Made by a program: the position numbers and the translations under genes | Part shown: piece after piece, positions 47,597 to 58,672 of the stretch | How the letters are laid out: each line of letters opens with the position of its first letter | Position numbering within the stretch: the stretch's first letter is position 1 | Origin: Verticillium longisporum | Taxonomy: Eukaryota > Ascomycota > Sordariomycetes > Glomerellales > Plectosphaerellaceae | Assembly: GCA_019188255.1 (NCBI GenBank) | Contig: JAETXT010000004.1 | Coordinates: forward strand, 5,580,001 to 5,644,000 | Direction: 5' to 3' | DNA length: 64,000 bases | Notes under the pieces: generated by a model | What the model was told of the DNA's origin: nothing | Databases searched by the model: none | Seen by the model: the letters and a program-made list of their open reading frames with translations, nothing else

Positions 47597-48930
47597 ATGT
47601 CGACAAGCCAGGAGGCTTCGGCCGCCTCCCCACCCCCCGGTCCATCTTACAAGAAATCTCCCTCACCGAGATCCCCTCGGTCGCCCAAATCTCCACGATC
47701 GCCCAGTCCCAACGCACCAGGAAGCCCAGCGAACCTGGAGCAGGTTACCGAGCAAGCCAACGAACAGGAGCACGTTACGGCAGATCAGGTCCCTTTTGTG
47801 AGGCCTCAATCAACATCCTAGCGCTGCGAACATACTAATTGTTTGATGCAGGACGAATCGGATATCGACAGTGATGAAGGCATCGATAATGAAAGGTAGC
47901 ACGCACAGTATCCATCTCACTGAGTCTATAGCTCATACGTGCTATAGTTTCGTCTCATCGACGGCCTCGTTGACGAGCAGCATGCTCGAGTACCGCCAGC
48001 TTCATGGCCGTACGTTCCAGAGCTACAAGTCGACAGAGTACTGGGGCCCCAACGACGACCGCCAGAATGACGGTCTTGATATAGCTCATCACTTCATTAC
48101 GCTGCTTCTCGGCGACAACCTCTATGAGGCACCGATTGACGAGCCGAAACGCGTACTTGATGTTGGTACCGGCACCGGCATCTGGGCCATTGATGTCGCC
48201 GATGCTCACCCAGCCGCCGAAGTTACCGGCTTCGATATCAGCCCCATCCAGCCTTCCTGGGTGCCACCCAACTGCAAGTTCCACATTGATGACGCCCAGC
48301 TCGAGTGGACGTACCCGCCCGCGAGTTTCGACCTGATCCACATCCGTGCCCTTTACGGCAGCATAGGCGACTGGCCTAAGCTCTACGGGGAGGCCTTCAA
48401 GGCGCTCGAACCCGGTGGTTATCTGGAGAACTTTGAATTCACCATCAATCTGCGGAGCGATGTAACTTCGGTGCGCGATGACCCGAAACACGTCTTCAAG
48501 CAGTGGGGCCAAGTCTTCACCGAGGCCATGGACCGGCTCGGCAAGACGGCTGAGATCGGTCTCGATGGACGCATGAAGCGCTACATGGAGCAGGCTGGCT
48601 TCGAGGACATTGTTGTCAAGGACTACCAGCTCCCCTGTGGCGGCTGGAGCAGTGATCCCCGCCTGAAGGAGGTCGGCATCTACAACCTTGCTTTCCTAGA
48701 GGAGAGTCTCGAGGGATTCGCCCTGTTCCTGTTGAAGGAAATCATGGGCTGGGAATACATCGAGATTCAGCTTCTGGTCGCCAATATGAGGAAGGCCATT
48801 CGTGATATGAAATTGCGACCTTACTACATCGTGTAAGTCTTCATTCTCTGTACACATTTGTAGTACGGTTGGACTGACACACCTTCCTAGACCTAATGTT
48901 TATGGTCGGAAACCCTTGACAGCCGAGTAG
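47597..48930 (+). CDS. LaeA-like SAM-dependent methyltransferase
   Basis: Exons 47597-47788, 47852-47895, 47948-48832 and 48891-48930 give 386 residues. The N-terminal about 85 residues are disordered, with SPRSPRSPKSPRSPSP proline-directed repeats and an acidic DESDIDSDEG patch. The class I methyltransferase fold follows: SYKSTEYWGPND, motif I VLDVGTGTGIWAIDVAD, motif II VTGFDISPIQPSWVPPNC, FDLIHIRALYGSI, LEPGGYLENFEF. This is the TAM/LaeA-like family common in fungal secondary-metabolite loci; it may methylate a small molecule, or a protein as a regulator. The last exon only encodes the final 13 residues. It sits at the right end of the biosynthesis-type run. Confidence 0.86.
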
Positions 48931-49857
48931 CTGGTTGCCTCTGTGCGGGATCCAATAATTCTCAAGAGCTCCCTAAAACAATCTTGTCTTCACGCGGTAT
49001 TCGGGTTGCTGGCGACAGCTTGCAATGTTGCGTATCTGCATCTTTGTCAGCGAAATCGATCTTTTAGACTTGAAAGCGATAAATGATGACATTGCCTACA
49101 TTCTATTTCGCTTTTTTACCATATGACCGTCCCTTTTGAGATGAATGTCGTTCTGCCACATGAATGCCCTCTCCCAACCCAAGGGCCCGCGTGGGCATCT
49201 GGGCGTACGACTGGCCTGAGACTTCCGGATCCTGGCGATATGCTACTGTGCGCCTTGGTGAAGAGAACGCCTCTATTTTACTGTAAGTATGGATTGTCAA
49301 CTGAACAGACTCTTGACATCTCCCATGTCGAGGAAAACACTTCCCCAGAGCTGGACATTAAAATTTGAGAACGGTGACTTTCTTCGACTGGGGTCTGTCA
49401 AGAAGGTGCGGGAGGTTGAACCTGGGTTCTGGACTACTTTTATTGTCGCGAAACACAGCAAGCTCTCAGGACAGAGTTCTAGGTCCAGTGTTGATTATGT
49501 TGCTGTGTAGGACGAACCGAATATTAGCTAGCTTCGCTGCAGGTCTCTTTGCTGGACAGTACATTTTCGGTTAGGACCAATGAAAGTCTTGTGATTATCT
49601 CGGAGATTTTAGATCCGAGAAAAGTATGTTGGTCGGACAAAGATTTGCCGCGTCTTGAACAGGTATGCCGACTCCTGCATCAGCCTCTGCGCGTTAAAGC
49701 CTCCGAAATAAATAAATAGACAGGGGTTTTCGACGCGAAGAACGAGATGAACGGTATGACAATGCTCCGGTTGAGCCCTCAAACTCAGAATCCTCCAAAT
49801 TTCGGGCATCATCAAGATATGGGGGTGAGATGTCACTCGACCAAGGCCAAGACTACA
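48931..49857. other. Intergenic 0.9 kb
   Basis: Convergent 3' region between the methyltransferase and GH43. ORFs of up to 81 codons show no family character. Confidence 0.5.
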
Positions 49858-51535
49858 TCAGCCTAAGAAATCGAAACCCTTAAAGGTCACCTCTGCCGCC
49901 TCTGCCTCACCGTCCCCAGCATGTGCAAACACGCCGAGGATAGGTCCCGTGAAGTCTCTGGCATCGAGAGCCAGAGCTTCCATCGACCCAACTTCGAACC
50001 AGTCTTTTTCACTCCTCGTACCAGGCTCTGCCAACCGAACCTTTGCCGCATAGCTGTACCTTAACGGAGCCGCCGAGATGCGCAACTCCACCTCTTCCAC
50101 TTTACCGATAACCTTGCGGGAGATACGGCCGCTGAGACCTGACGCCGAGTTGTGGATGGAATAAACTAGTGAATTCGTGGCAAAGTCAAAGGCGATGTAT
50201 GCGGATCGTATTGGGTCCTTGTACAGTGCGAGACCAGCCTGCACATTCTTGCCGAGAGGACCCTCGATGACCTTGATACGAGTAGAGGCTGTACTATCAA
50301 GGGATCGCTGACGGCGACCAAGAAACGTGCATGTATCGACGGGGGACGTAAAATCCGTCCGACTGGGGGTGAGCGTTATGGTTGTCCCGTCGTCGGTGTG
50401 GCGGTATTTGGACGGATCGTAGTCACGAATGTAGAGATCCTCAACAAACGGAGGCGCCGTGAGCGGAGGATGACTGACCATGGACAACGACGCCTCCCTT
50501 GTGAAGTTCATCCTGGGTTGGCGGACCACAGGCCAACCACCACGGGGCCAGTCAACGGGGGACAGGAATGATTCGCGGCTGAGGCCGAGGTTCCCGTCCT
50601 GCTGCTTTCTGACGCCAAGGACAGCGGCCCACCAGCGGCCATCGTGGTCTTGGAAAAGATCGCCGTGGCCAATATTTTGTATGTACTCATCCTTGCCATC
50701 TGCCGTCATGATAGGGTTGGTCTCCGCGCTTTCATATGGGCCCCAGATGTTGGTGGACCGTGCGATCGTGAACATGTGGTGCTCAAAGGTGCCGCCTTCT
50801 GCAGCTAGCAGGTAGTAATATCCGTCTACCTTGTAAATGTGCGGGCCTTCTGTATCGTATTTCGCCCACCCAGTCCAAATTTCTTTGGCTTCTGAAAGGG
50901 CCTTGCCCGTGGTGATGTCGATTTCGAGCTGCTTGATGGTGGCGGTGGGTTGTTTATCGCGACGCAACATCCAGCTCCCCTGTACGTAGACGCGGTCATT
51001 GTCATCGAAGAAGAGACTGGTGTCGATACCGTTGAAGTCAAAGTACACAGGGTCACTCCATCTGTTACCCCAGATGTTCTCTGTGCTGATGATAAAGTTT
51101 GCGCAGTTGTATGTCCCGCTGTGATCCGTGTTGGTTGTCATGATGTAAAAGGTTCCCTTGTGATAGTGGATACTTGGGGCAACAATGCCCAGAGTTCCTA
51201 CAAGTGGAAATCCGGTGTCAAGCGTGATATGAATAGTTCCAGCTTTCTTCAGACTGAGCTGTGATTGCCTATTGAGGGCATTTCCTATTGTCATGTGAGC
51301 CAGAGCTCTGTAAGGCTTTCGGCCTCTGAATATCGAACTGAGGTCCGTCTCAAGGCATACCAATATGCGTCCATTCCTTCAGGTCCTTCGATGCGTATAT
51401 GGGTAGTCCTGGGAAGACGTGAAACGACGACGTGCAGAGGAAGAACGTTCCGTCGACGAATACCACAGAAGGATCGGGTGAGAAGCCTGGCACAATGGGG
51501 TTCGAGTAATCGATGGCGCGGCTGAGCGACCCCAT
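49858..51535 (-). CDS. GH43 family glycosidase (beta-xylosidase / arabinofuranosidase type)
   Basis: Exons 51535-51361 and 51284-49858 give 533 residues. The three catalytic acids of GH43 are visible: the base Asp in NPIVPGFSPDPSV, the pKa-setting Asp in GIDTSLFFDDNDRVY, and the acid Glu in DTEGPHIY. After the five-bladed propeller there is a C-terminal beta-sandwich (about residues 330-533), as in GH43 beta-xylosidases. No signal peptide follows the ATG at 51535, so the enzyme is probably intracellular and would act on imported oligosaccharides; the frame opens upstream only from TTG. It lies just downstream of the regulator TF2 on the same strand, with a sugar porter beyond, which looks like a sugar-utilisation locus. 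Confidence 0.87.
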
Positions 51536-51848
51536 GGCGTCTTGTTGGTACCGTATCAAGTTCTTCTAGCTCTCTTCGGGGACTCTTTGGACCAGAAACG
51601 TGAAGAGGTGCGAAAAGCAGACGTGCCAGCGGCGTGCAGATTGCCAGTGAATAAATTCCAGCTTTGGCAATGGGTTGAAATACTAAAGATCACAACCGCC
51701 GGCCCCTCACGTACTCCGCCATCCCCGGGATGTGGGTGGCACAATCCCGCTGCGGGGAGAAGTGCGCGGCGGTAGCGAGTGGGTGGGAAGAATCTCCGCG
51801 GATAAATGTGTCACACAGGGAGGGCCGCCCGCGTTTGCCAAGTCTTGT
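51536..51848. other. Intergenic between TF2 and GH43
   Basis: About 310 bp serving as GH43 promoter and TF2 3' region; no coding signal. Confidence 0.5.
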
Positions 51849-53725
51849 TCAATTCGGGAATCCCATGCTCAACTCATTCGAGACCTTCGAATTCAACGTC
51901 GCGATCAGATCCAAGAGGGTCGAAAAAATAGTTTTGGCGCGTGCACAGAGTGCCTGGTTAGTGGTTTTGTGGGTGATCTGCAGCAGGTCGACCCCAGCTT
52001 GTCGGAGTTTTTCCACCTAGCAGCAGCAGTCAACAATTGCTTGACGAGTAAGGCGATCTCTCGTGAGGAGGAACTTACGCAAGGCTCGCTGTTAGCCCTC
52101 AAGGCCTCGAATGGGACAGTGGTCGCCGCAGCTACAAGATCACTAGCAATCTCTGTTTTTCGAAGGGCCAGCATACCCTCATCGTTTATGAGACCAAGAA
52201 GATGGCAGCAACCGTGTGCTTCTGCTCGTCGCAGAATGGTAAGTCGCAGACAGTGGAATGTGATAACGAGGTTTGCCTTTTGAGCCCAGAAAGCAAGCTT
52301 CTGAAATGAAGTTGCCGCAGGAATATTCGTCGTGTGGGACTCGGGATCTCTCAACCAAGGAGGGAGTGAATCCAGAACAGCGCAGAAATTCAAGTAAGCC
52401 TGCATGATGCCGGACGCGGGCACGTCTAAAGGCTGTACTTCTGTGGTCACCCCGGATCGACTGTACATCCTTGCCAGGACTTTCAGATCGAGTATGATAT
52501 CGGCCCCATCTTTCCACAGCTTATTACTTAACGTGAAGCCAGCTTACAGCCGGGATTCATATGAGCAGGTGAATAGTGGCATGTCCGGGCTCAATAATCC
52601 AAAATCGCCCTCTCGTTCATACGCCAGAGTGAGCGGCTCCTGGAGACAGACTTCTTGAACGGTGGAAGGGACATGATTCAAAACCGAGGCAGATTTGTCG
52701 GCCACGTACAGCGTCCAAACTACGGCACGCATGATTGTTGCCTCTGGTTGTGGCATGTCATCGAACGATCGCTCGTCGTAAAGCCTCATCAGAAGTGCCA
52801 GATGATGAGCGTTACTCAGAACGTATAGAGCTATGTGCGTTTTACCAAGACAGTGAAATGCGCTGGACTGCAGTACTCTAATGACGAGGGACGAAGAGGT
52901 TGGGTGTTCGATGTCTCGCTCCTCAAAGTGTGCGAACATGCCTCGAGAGGCACGCAAGAAGCAGCGGGGCATGTCGGGGTTGTCGAGACTGCATATCATA
53001 CTGGAGTTCGTTCCTGCATAGATGCTAGCGCACAAGGCCGTCAATAGAGTGAACGCCCTAAACTCTTCCAAGCTCTTCATAGACAGCCCAGATGAGTGTC
53101 TGGACTGCGGTGTGGTTTCGTCGGGTAACAGTGGGCGGGATAGTAGAGCGATCGAGGAGATGAGGTTCGTCGGCTGCACTATCGGAATGAGAGGGTACGA
53201 ATATTGCATGAAAACGTCAATGCATTTCCTCGCCGCATGATCAACCGACGACCCAAGAGTCATGAGGTCTTTGGCCAGCGCCTCCTGGATTTCTGTGGGT
53301 GTGGGAAGCCTTTCCTCGGAAAGTAATGTCAATTCGACGGAAGCCCTGTCCTGGCGGTGATGTGATTCAATCCGAGATGCAATCGTGGGGGACACGTGCG
53401 CTGGGAAGCGATCGACATGAGAAAGCTCTGCTAAAGGCAGAGTCGATGTTATCTTGACGGGTGATACGATGTCAGATAGTCCGTTGGTTGGAGAATCGGG
53501 AATCGTTCCTCGCGGAGACTCCCCAATGGGCGATTGCCTTGGCTCTGCAGAGGCCCGAACTTGCTGACTTCGAGCTTTTGGGCCTCGCTTTCTCCTCGGA
53601 AGCTCATATTTGCAGTCAATGCCGGATGAGCGGCAGTTGCTGCAGCAAGGCGTACGGGCATCGCATTTGACCTTGCGTACCCTGCAGCTATCGCATGCCA
53701 GTGTCAGGAGCCTGCCGCCAGCCAT
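51849..53725 (-). CDS. Zn2Cys6 transcription factor TF2, paralogue of TF1, with in-frame stop
   Basis: Exons 53725-52079 and 52016-51849 span 604 codons. The zinc cluster starts at residue 11 (ACDSCRVRKVKC), then the linker PRRKRGPKA, and the fungal-specific domain. TF1 matches along its length: LW-x2-G-x-DI-x-LD near codon 400, then ALCAS/ALCAVMC and the FWAQKANLVITFHCLRL region. The intron position and phase (0) and the 168-nt last exon are the same as in TF1. Codon 394 is TAA (52544-52546), yet homology continues in the same frame on both sides. The stop lies inside a perfect donor, CT-GTAAGC; an 87-nt splice to TACAG near 52461 would keep the frame but remove about 28 conserved residues. 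So TF2 is disrupted, alternatively spliced, or misread. It probably served GH43 and the adjacent porter. Confidence 0.78.
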
Positions 53726-54767
53726 GCTGATGAGCCAAGGCAGGGACCCGGCGGCACGGAACGGCCTGGCGTGGTCTCGGACTTTCGTCGTGCAGCACGT
53801 GTTAGTTATACCGCGGATCGTGTTCGGCGTGTGGTGCGTTGTGCCAATTGATGACGTGGGAGAGAAAGTCCGTATGTGTGGGGTTGGCGTGACTCGTAGT
53901 CCTAATGTCTTGGCTTTGAATGGAGATGGAATGGAATAATCGAATTGGAACGGAGAAAACAAATGAACAGGAGAAACAGGACAGATTGGAGGAACCGGGA
54001 AGTAGAGAAAGTGCGAGAATGTGGCCTTAAGACTGGTTTCTCCGAGAACGGACGTAATCATCCTATTACAGAGGCACTAACAAATAGCCCCCTGACCAGG
54101 ACTCTATGTGGGCCAAGATGGCTTCGGACAAAACCAACCAAACTCTCAGCAACATTTCAGCGCCAGCTTAGAACATCCCCAGGTAGGAGATGATGAGGAA
54201 TGGCGTTTGGGATGTTCGAATGGTTCGTGATGCAAAGATTCTGCAATTATTTTTCCGCTGTATTCACGCGAGAATACCAGGCAGCGGGCGACACGCGTGA
54301 AATTGACAAACTGCCGCAGTTTCATGATTGATCCTTGCCTCGTCGGACATAAAGTTTACAAACCATCGCCGTAGGCTCGACCCTGGTCACCCTGAGCTAA
54401 GCATTTATCCAGAGACGTGATGTCCCCGCAAACTCCAGCTCGTGATCCAGCCTAGATCCCCTTCCATACCTTACCCTATGGGACTCTCGAACAGCTCTCG
54501 GGAACCCTCGAACATACGACGTCAATCAACACTTGGTCGTACGGAAGCAGAATACTGGTGTCAAAATTAGATGATGGGCTGGTGGCCTTTCACCGACCTT
54601 GCTCTACGTCGAATCACCACCAGGTTTCTGGGTACATCCAGGGCCTTACGAACGCAACCCTTCTATGGAAGGCTTGGGATTCCATATCAACATCCCCTCA
54701 AGCACTGCATTTCGCTGCTCTGCGCCCGCACCTTCTCCCTGCGCGGGGCTTAGGTCGAAAGTTTAGG
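53726..54767. other. Divergent promoter region, TF2 / sugar porter
   Basis: About 1 kb shared upstream region of TF2 and the second sugar porter. No gene recognised; an open frame continues upstream of the TF2 start but has no homology with TF1. Confidence 0.5.
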
Positions 54768-56641
54768 ATGGCATCCTCTTTGTCGGTGGACGAGCTAGCT
54801 CAGGTCGCCCAAGAGTCTGGAAACGTGGGTCGGAAACCGATCACCAGCTTTTCTCAGCGGCTCGACCCAGAGCAGACGACAGCCATACAGCTTGTCACAT
54901 CCAATACGGAACCAGGCTTCCAACACATCTGGAGATACAAGCGCGTTTTCGGCTGGTGTAAGTTGATTTCGACCTCACACGATCTGCCTGCTATGGGGCC
55001 TTTTCCTGCCCAAATTACCAGGTCAGGTGATGGCTCCTGCTGACGTATAGCACAAACAGGCCTTACAATTTTCATCCTGCCGATCAACTTTGGCTACGAA
55101 GCCTCCCTGCTCGGCAACTGTCTAGCCATTCCGTCCTTCCTCCGAAAATTCGGCAGCGAACACCCGATGGCAGATTGAAGATCTCGACACATTTCCAGCA
55201 GCTCTGGAACGGAGCGGCCATGATTGGCATCTTTGTCGCAGCCTATTCAGCTGGCTTCGCCTCCGATATTCTAGGCCGCCGCCTCGTTATATACATTGGG
55301 TGCGTCCTCTGCATCGTAGGCGTCGTCGTCCAGAGCTTCGCCGAATCTGCCATGACCATCTTTGGTGGCAAGCTCGTCAGCACCCTGGGCTTTGGCCTCG
55401 GCCACGTTCTCGCTCCTGTCTTTGTCGCCGAGATCGCACCTGATGAACTGCGCGGTATCTGCCTCACCCTCATCAACACCATGATTGTCTTGGGCCAGTG
55501 GGGATGTGCCCTTGTGGCCTACGGAGGGTCTTTCATCGCCAGCGACTGGGGGTGGAGGATGCCTTTTCTGACACAACTAGTGCCGCCTGTGCTCATGCTG
55601 GCATTAGCTGTGCCCCTTTTGCCTGAGTCGCCATCTTGGCTTCTGCTCAAGGGCCGCCGCGAGGAGTCGGGCAAGTCGCTGGAAAAGTTCCATGGGGCTG
55701 ATCTTGATGTTGAGGCGAAGCTTGCCGTCCTGGAGGCCGCCATCGAACAAGAGCATTCCGTTTCCCAAGACAAGGCATCGTACCTTGACTGTTTCAAGGG
55801 CAGCAACAAGCGTCGTACAACAATTATTGTGATGGCATATCTTGCCTAGCAGTTTGGCGGCAGCATGTTCGTGGCTGCTTACCTGCCGTGAGTGGACTTC
55901 CTGGAAATTCTCATTGATGTCAGCTTCTGACAAACATACAGCTACTTCTTTACGGTGGCGGGCGTTAATAATCCGATGGGCATTGCACAAGGCGCATACG
56001 CTATTCAGCTTGTGGGTAACATGGTCAGCTGGTTTCTGGTCGACAGGCTTGGCCGACGCCCTCTCATCGTTTGGGGGATGGCTGCCACGACGGTGCTGCT
56101 GTTTGTCATTGGCTGTGTCGCCATACCCGCGAATAATCAGCAAGCCTTGAGTGCGATGGTCGCTCTTATGGCTTTCTGGGGTTTCCTCGTAAGTGCCCCT
56201 CAAATTTGGCAATCAAGCTTCTTGCAGCACTGACGAGACCCCCAGTACCAAGCAACGCTAGGCGCCGTGAGTTTCGCCGTTGGAGGCGAGACACCGACGG
56301 CCCGCCTGCGCCAGAAAACATACTCCATCAACATCATGTCGAGCACGGCGGCTGGAACCCTAGTCTCCCAACTTCTCCCTTACCTCATCAATCCAACTGA
56401 TGGAAATTTGGGCGGCAAAGTCGCATTTGTATTCTTTGGGCTGTCGATGCCTTTGGCCATCTACTTCTTTTTCTGCTTGCCTGAGATGAAGGGCCGCACC
56501 TATCTCGAGTTGGAGGAGATGTTCCAGCAAGAGATACCTGCGAGAAAGTTCAAAGAGTACGTTTCTACAGCGCAGCTTGCTGAGTCAGAAGCTCGGAAGG
56601 CCGTCGTGGTACCAAGGGACCAAAGAGTAGGTACACAGTGA
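54768..56641 (+). pseudogene. MFS sugar porter, disrupted by frameshift and TAG
   Basis: Exons 54768-54957, 55060-55887, 55942-56188 and 56246-56641, about 553 codons after correction. Sugar porter signatures: SDILGRR, PESPSWLLLKGR, DRLGRRPLIVWG and PEMKGRTYLELEEMF; the N-terminal INFGYEASLLG resembles maltose-permease-like porters. Two breaks: one base is missing in CCC at 55162-55164 (after FLRKFGSEH), and codon TAG at 55847-55849 interrupts AYLA-stop-QFGGS, where homology continues in the same frame. The TAG could arise from CAG by C to T. The first intron can end at TAG (55050) or CAG (55059); both keep frame. With TF2 and GH43 it would form a transporter-regulator-enzyme locus. It could still be a live gene if both breaks are sequence errors. 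Confidence 0.72.
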
Positions 56642-58383
56642 TAGATGAGGCGCTCTTGAACCAAGAGGCTGCTGAACCAAGAGGAGGCTTCTGAATGTAC
56701 TGAAATTCAGCGGTTACCCTTTTGAAACATCTGTCGAGGAATCAAGTGCCTCATCACTGGGGACCGAGTATCAGCGGGCCGTTTTCCCTGTTCAGATGTT
56801 TACCCTATCACATTTGCATGGCAAAAGTCTTCCTGCTGCGGCAGATCAAATCTTGGCTCTGCATGTAAGATCAGTAGAGAGTGGCATACGGTGGTTGCGT
56901 TGCAGGGCTCTAGTTATGCGCTGACAAATATCCTGACAAAATAGAATCGAAACGAGATTTGGGCAGCTTTGACGACTTCGCAGTAAGTATCTTTTCGTAT
57001 TCCTTCCAGTTCAGTCGGCTTTATTACTTTGATGAGACTTGGGCAATTTGGACGGAGCTGGTTTGGCTATACGTGAACGAGATATCGAGGCAAAACAAAA
57101 TTCGATCCAAACCTCCGTGTGACGCTGTACCAGCCTACTCAATATTCCGATTGGCAAGGCATGCAGTAATCTAGAGTATTAAAGACTTCCCCCGAGCCTT
57201 GAGACTCGTCATATTGTTTGTGACGGCTAAAGCAGCTCAAACGCTATGGAAATACTTCGCCAACCCTAACACGAGCAAACCAACAGGGTCCTGGCGCTCC
57301 GGTCAGAAGGAGCGCAATGGTGAGGGGCATCAATACTTCTGGAAATCTAAGGACGAGTGGGCGCATTCGACCACGGCTTGACCGGGATCTTCGTCAATCC
57401 ATGACGCCCTTTCTGCCAGATACGGATTGCTGCCTCTTGAGTAAGGCGGGGCTTCCTGATTTATCATGCTGGCTGAATCCTTCGAAATCCTTTCTGGTGA
57501 GGACAGGCATGATATGCTTGTCAGACATGAGCCGACAAGCGAAAGGATCAACACGCAGGAGAGAATCATCTTGCTGAGCGTCATCTCAATACCTTTTAAG
57601 GGAATCGGTCATTTCACCAAGCCTCACTGGGTCGCACATCACAACATCAGAACTAGCCATATTCGGACACTGAAGAAAGAAACCAAAAGGGCAAAGTTTG
57701 GAGACGCCATGTAACAGACTCGTACACTTTTGAGCTCGTAGGTTGAGAGGTTCGTGGTATTTTCATGATGCTGTGTTGGTCAGATTAGGTCAACATATTT
57801 CTCATATTCTATGGGGGCCATTTGTCCGACGAGGAGAATCCTAGCAGTTGGAATTCCGCATGTATACACCCCCATCAAATCCTGCTTTCTGCCGAGTTTG
57901 CTGCTCATTGGTCTGCTTAGCGGTGTTTCATTACGTGAACGAAATCGAATTCCGTTGACCTCCGTCGAATAGATTGGCCCATCCGCCTTGATGGTGTTGT
58001 GACACTGCGCATACGTCGACCTGCAACATCTCCCGCATTTTGCCTGATATCTAGCCGCTCAGGTTGATTCGCCTATCAAGCGAGTCAACGAAGCCTCGAC
58101 ACACTCACCACTTCTCTCCGATCCAAAGCTACCCGGGTCCTCAGGCTCCGTTCTTACAATGCTGGAAAGAGTTGACGACCTTCAGCTGCGGCGACGAATA
58201 TCAAGTCTGGTCTTGATAGTAATGCAAGCTGCAATGGAAGTCTCCAGAAAAGTATAAGAGGACTGAAGGCTCACCTCGACAATGAGCAACGTCCCCATCC
58301 CTTCATCAGCTCAGATTTCCACACACAAACATCACAATTATTCAGCCTCAAACCACACAGCCGCTCACATCAACGCTTTCAAA
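56642..58383. other. Intergenic 1.7 kb
   Basis: No gene recognised on either strand; a few ORFs of 60-86 codons without family features. The right end holds the TATA-like promoter of the small secreted peptide gene. Confidence 0.5.
58253..58260 (+). promoter_or_regulatory. TATA-like box of secreted peptide gene
   Basis: TATAAGAG, 131 nt before the ATG at 58384, followed by an A/C-rich leader typical of strongly expressed secreted-protein genes in these fungi. Confidence 0.45.
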
Positions 58384-58672
58384 ATGAAGTTCTCCGTTGC
58401 CACCCTCGCCCTCGTCTTCGGCCTTGTCGCCGCTGCGCCTGCCCCTGAGGCCAACAGCGCCAGCATCACCGAGGTTCTCGACGCTCTTGTTGCGCGTGAC
58501 GTGGTCCAGCGCCGCGCCTGCAGCGGTGGTAAGTTATGCGAGGTCGTAGAGCACTCCAAAAAGCCATGCTGACTCTTCGTAAGCCTCCATCTGCCAGAGC
58601 GGTTTCTGTCACTATGTCTTCTGCCCCGGTATGGGTGGGTGCTTCCTCCAGAAGACTAGCGAGAGGTGCTAG
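58384..58672 (+). CDS. Small secreted cysteine-rich peptide precursor with Kex2-type site
   Basis: Exons 58384-58528 and 58584-58672 give 77 residues. A signal peptide of about 18-20 residues (MKFSVATLALVFGLVAAA) is followed by an acidic propeptide of about 24 residues ending in QRR, a Kex2-type dibasic site. The rest, about 33 residues, holds six Cys spaced C-x5-C-x4-C-x4-C-x5-C-x8-C, enough for three disulfides. The second exon is read only if the intron ends at AAG (58583), 12 nt after a CTGAC branch site; the CAG at 58597 gives a frame without the cysteine pattern. I do not recognise the family. Candidates are an effector, an antimicrobial or a signalling peptide; none can be chosen from sequence. 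Confidence 0.65.

Noticed and set aside
51736..52283. 183-codon plus-strand ORF over TF2
   Set aside because: Antisense to the TF2 last exon and intron, whose reading is fixed by the TF1 paralogue.
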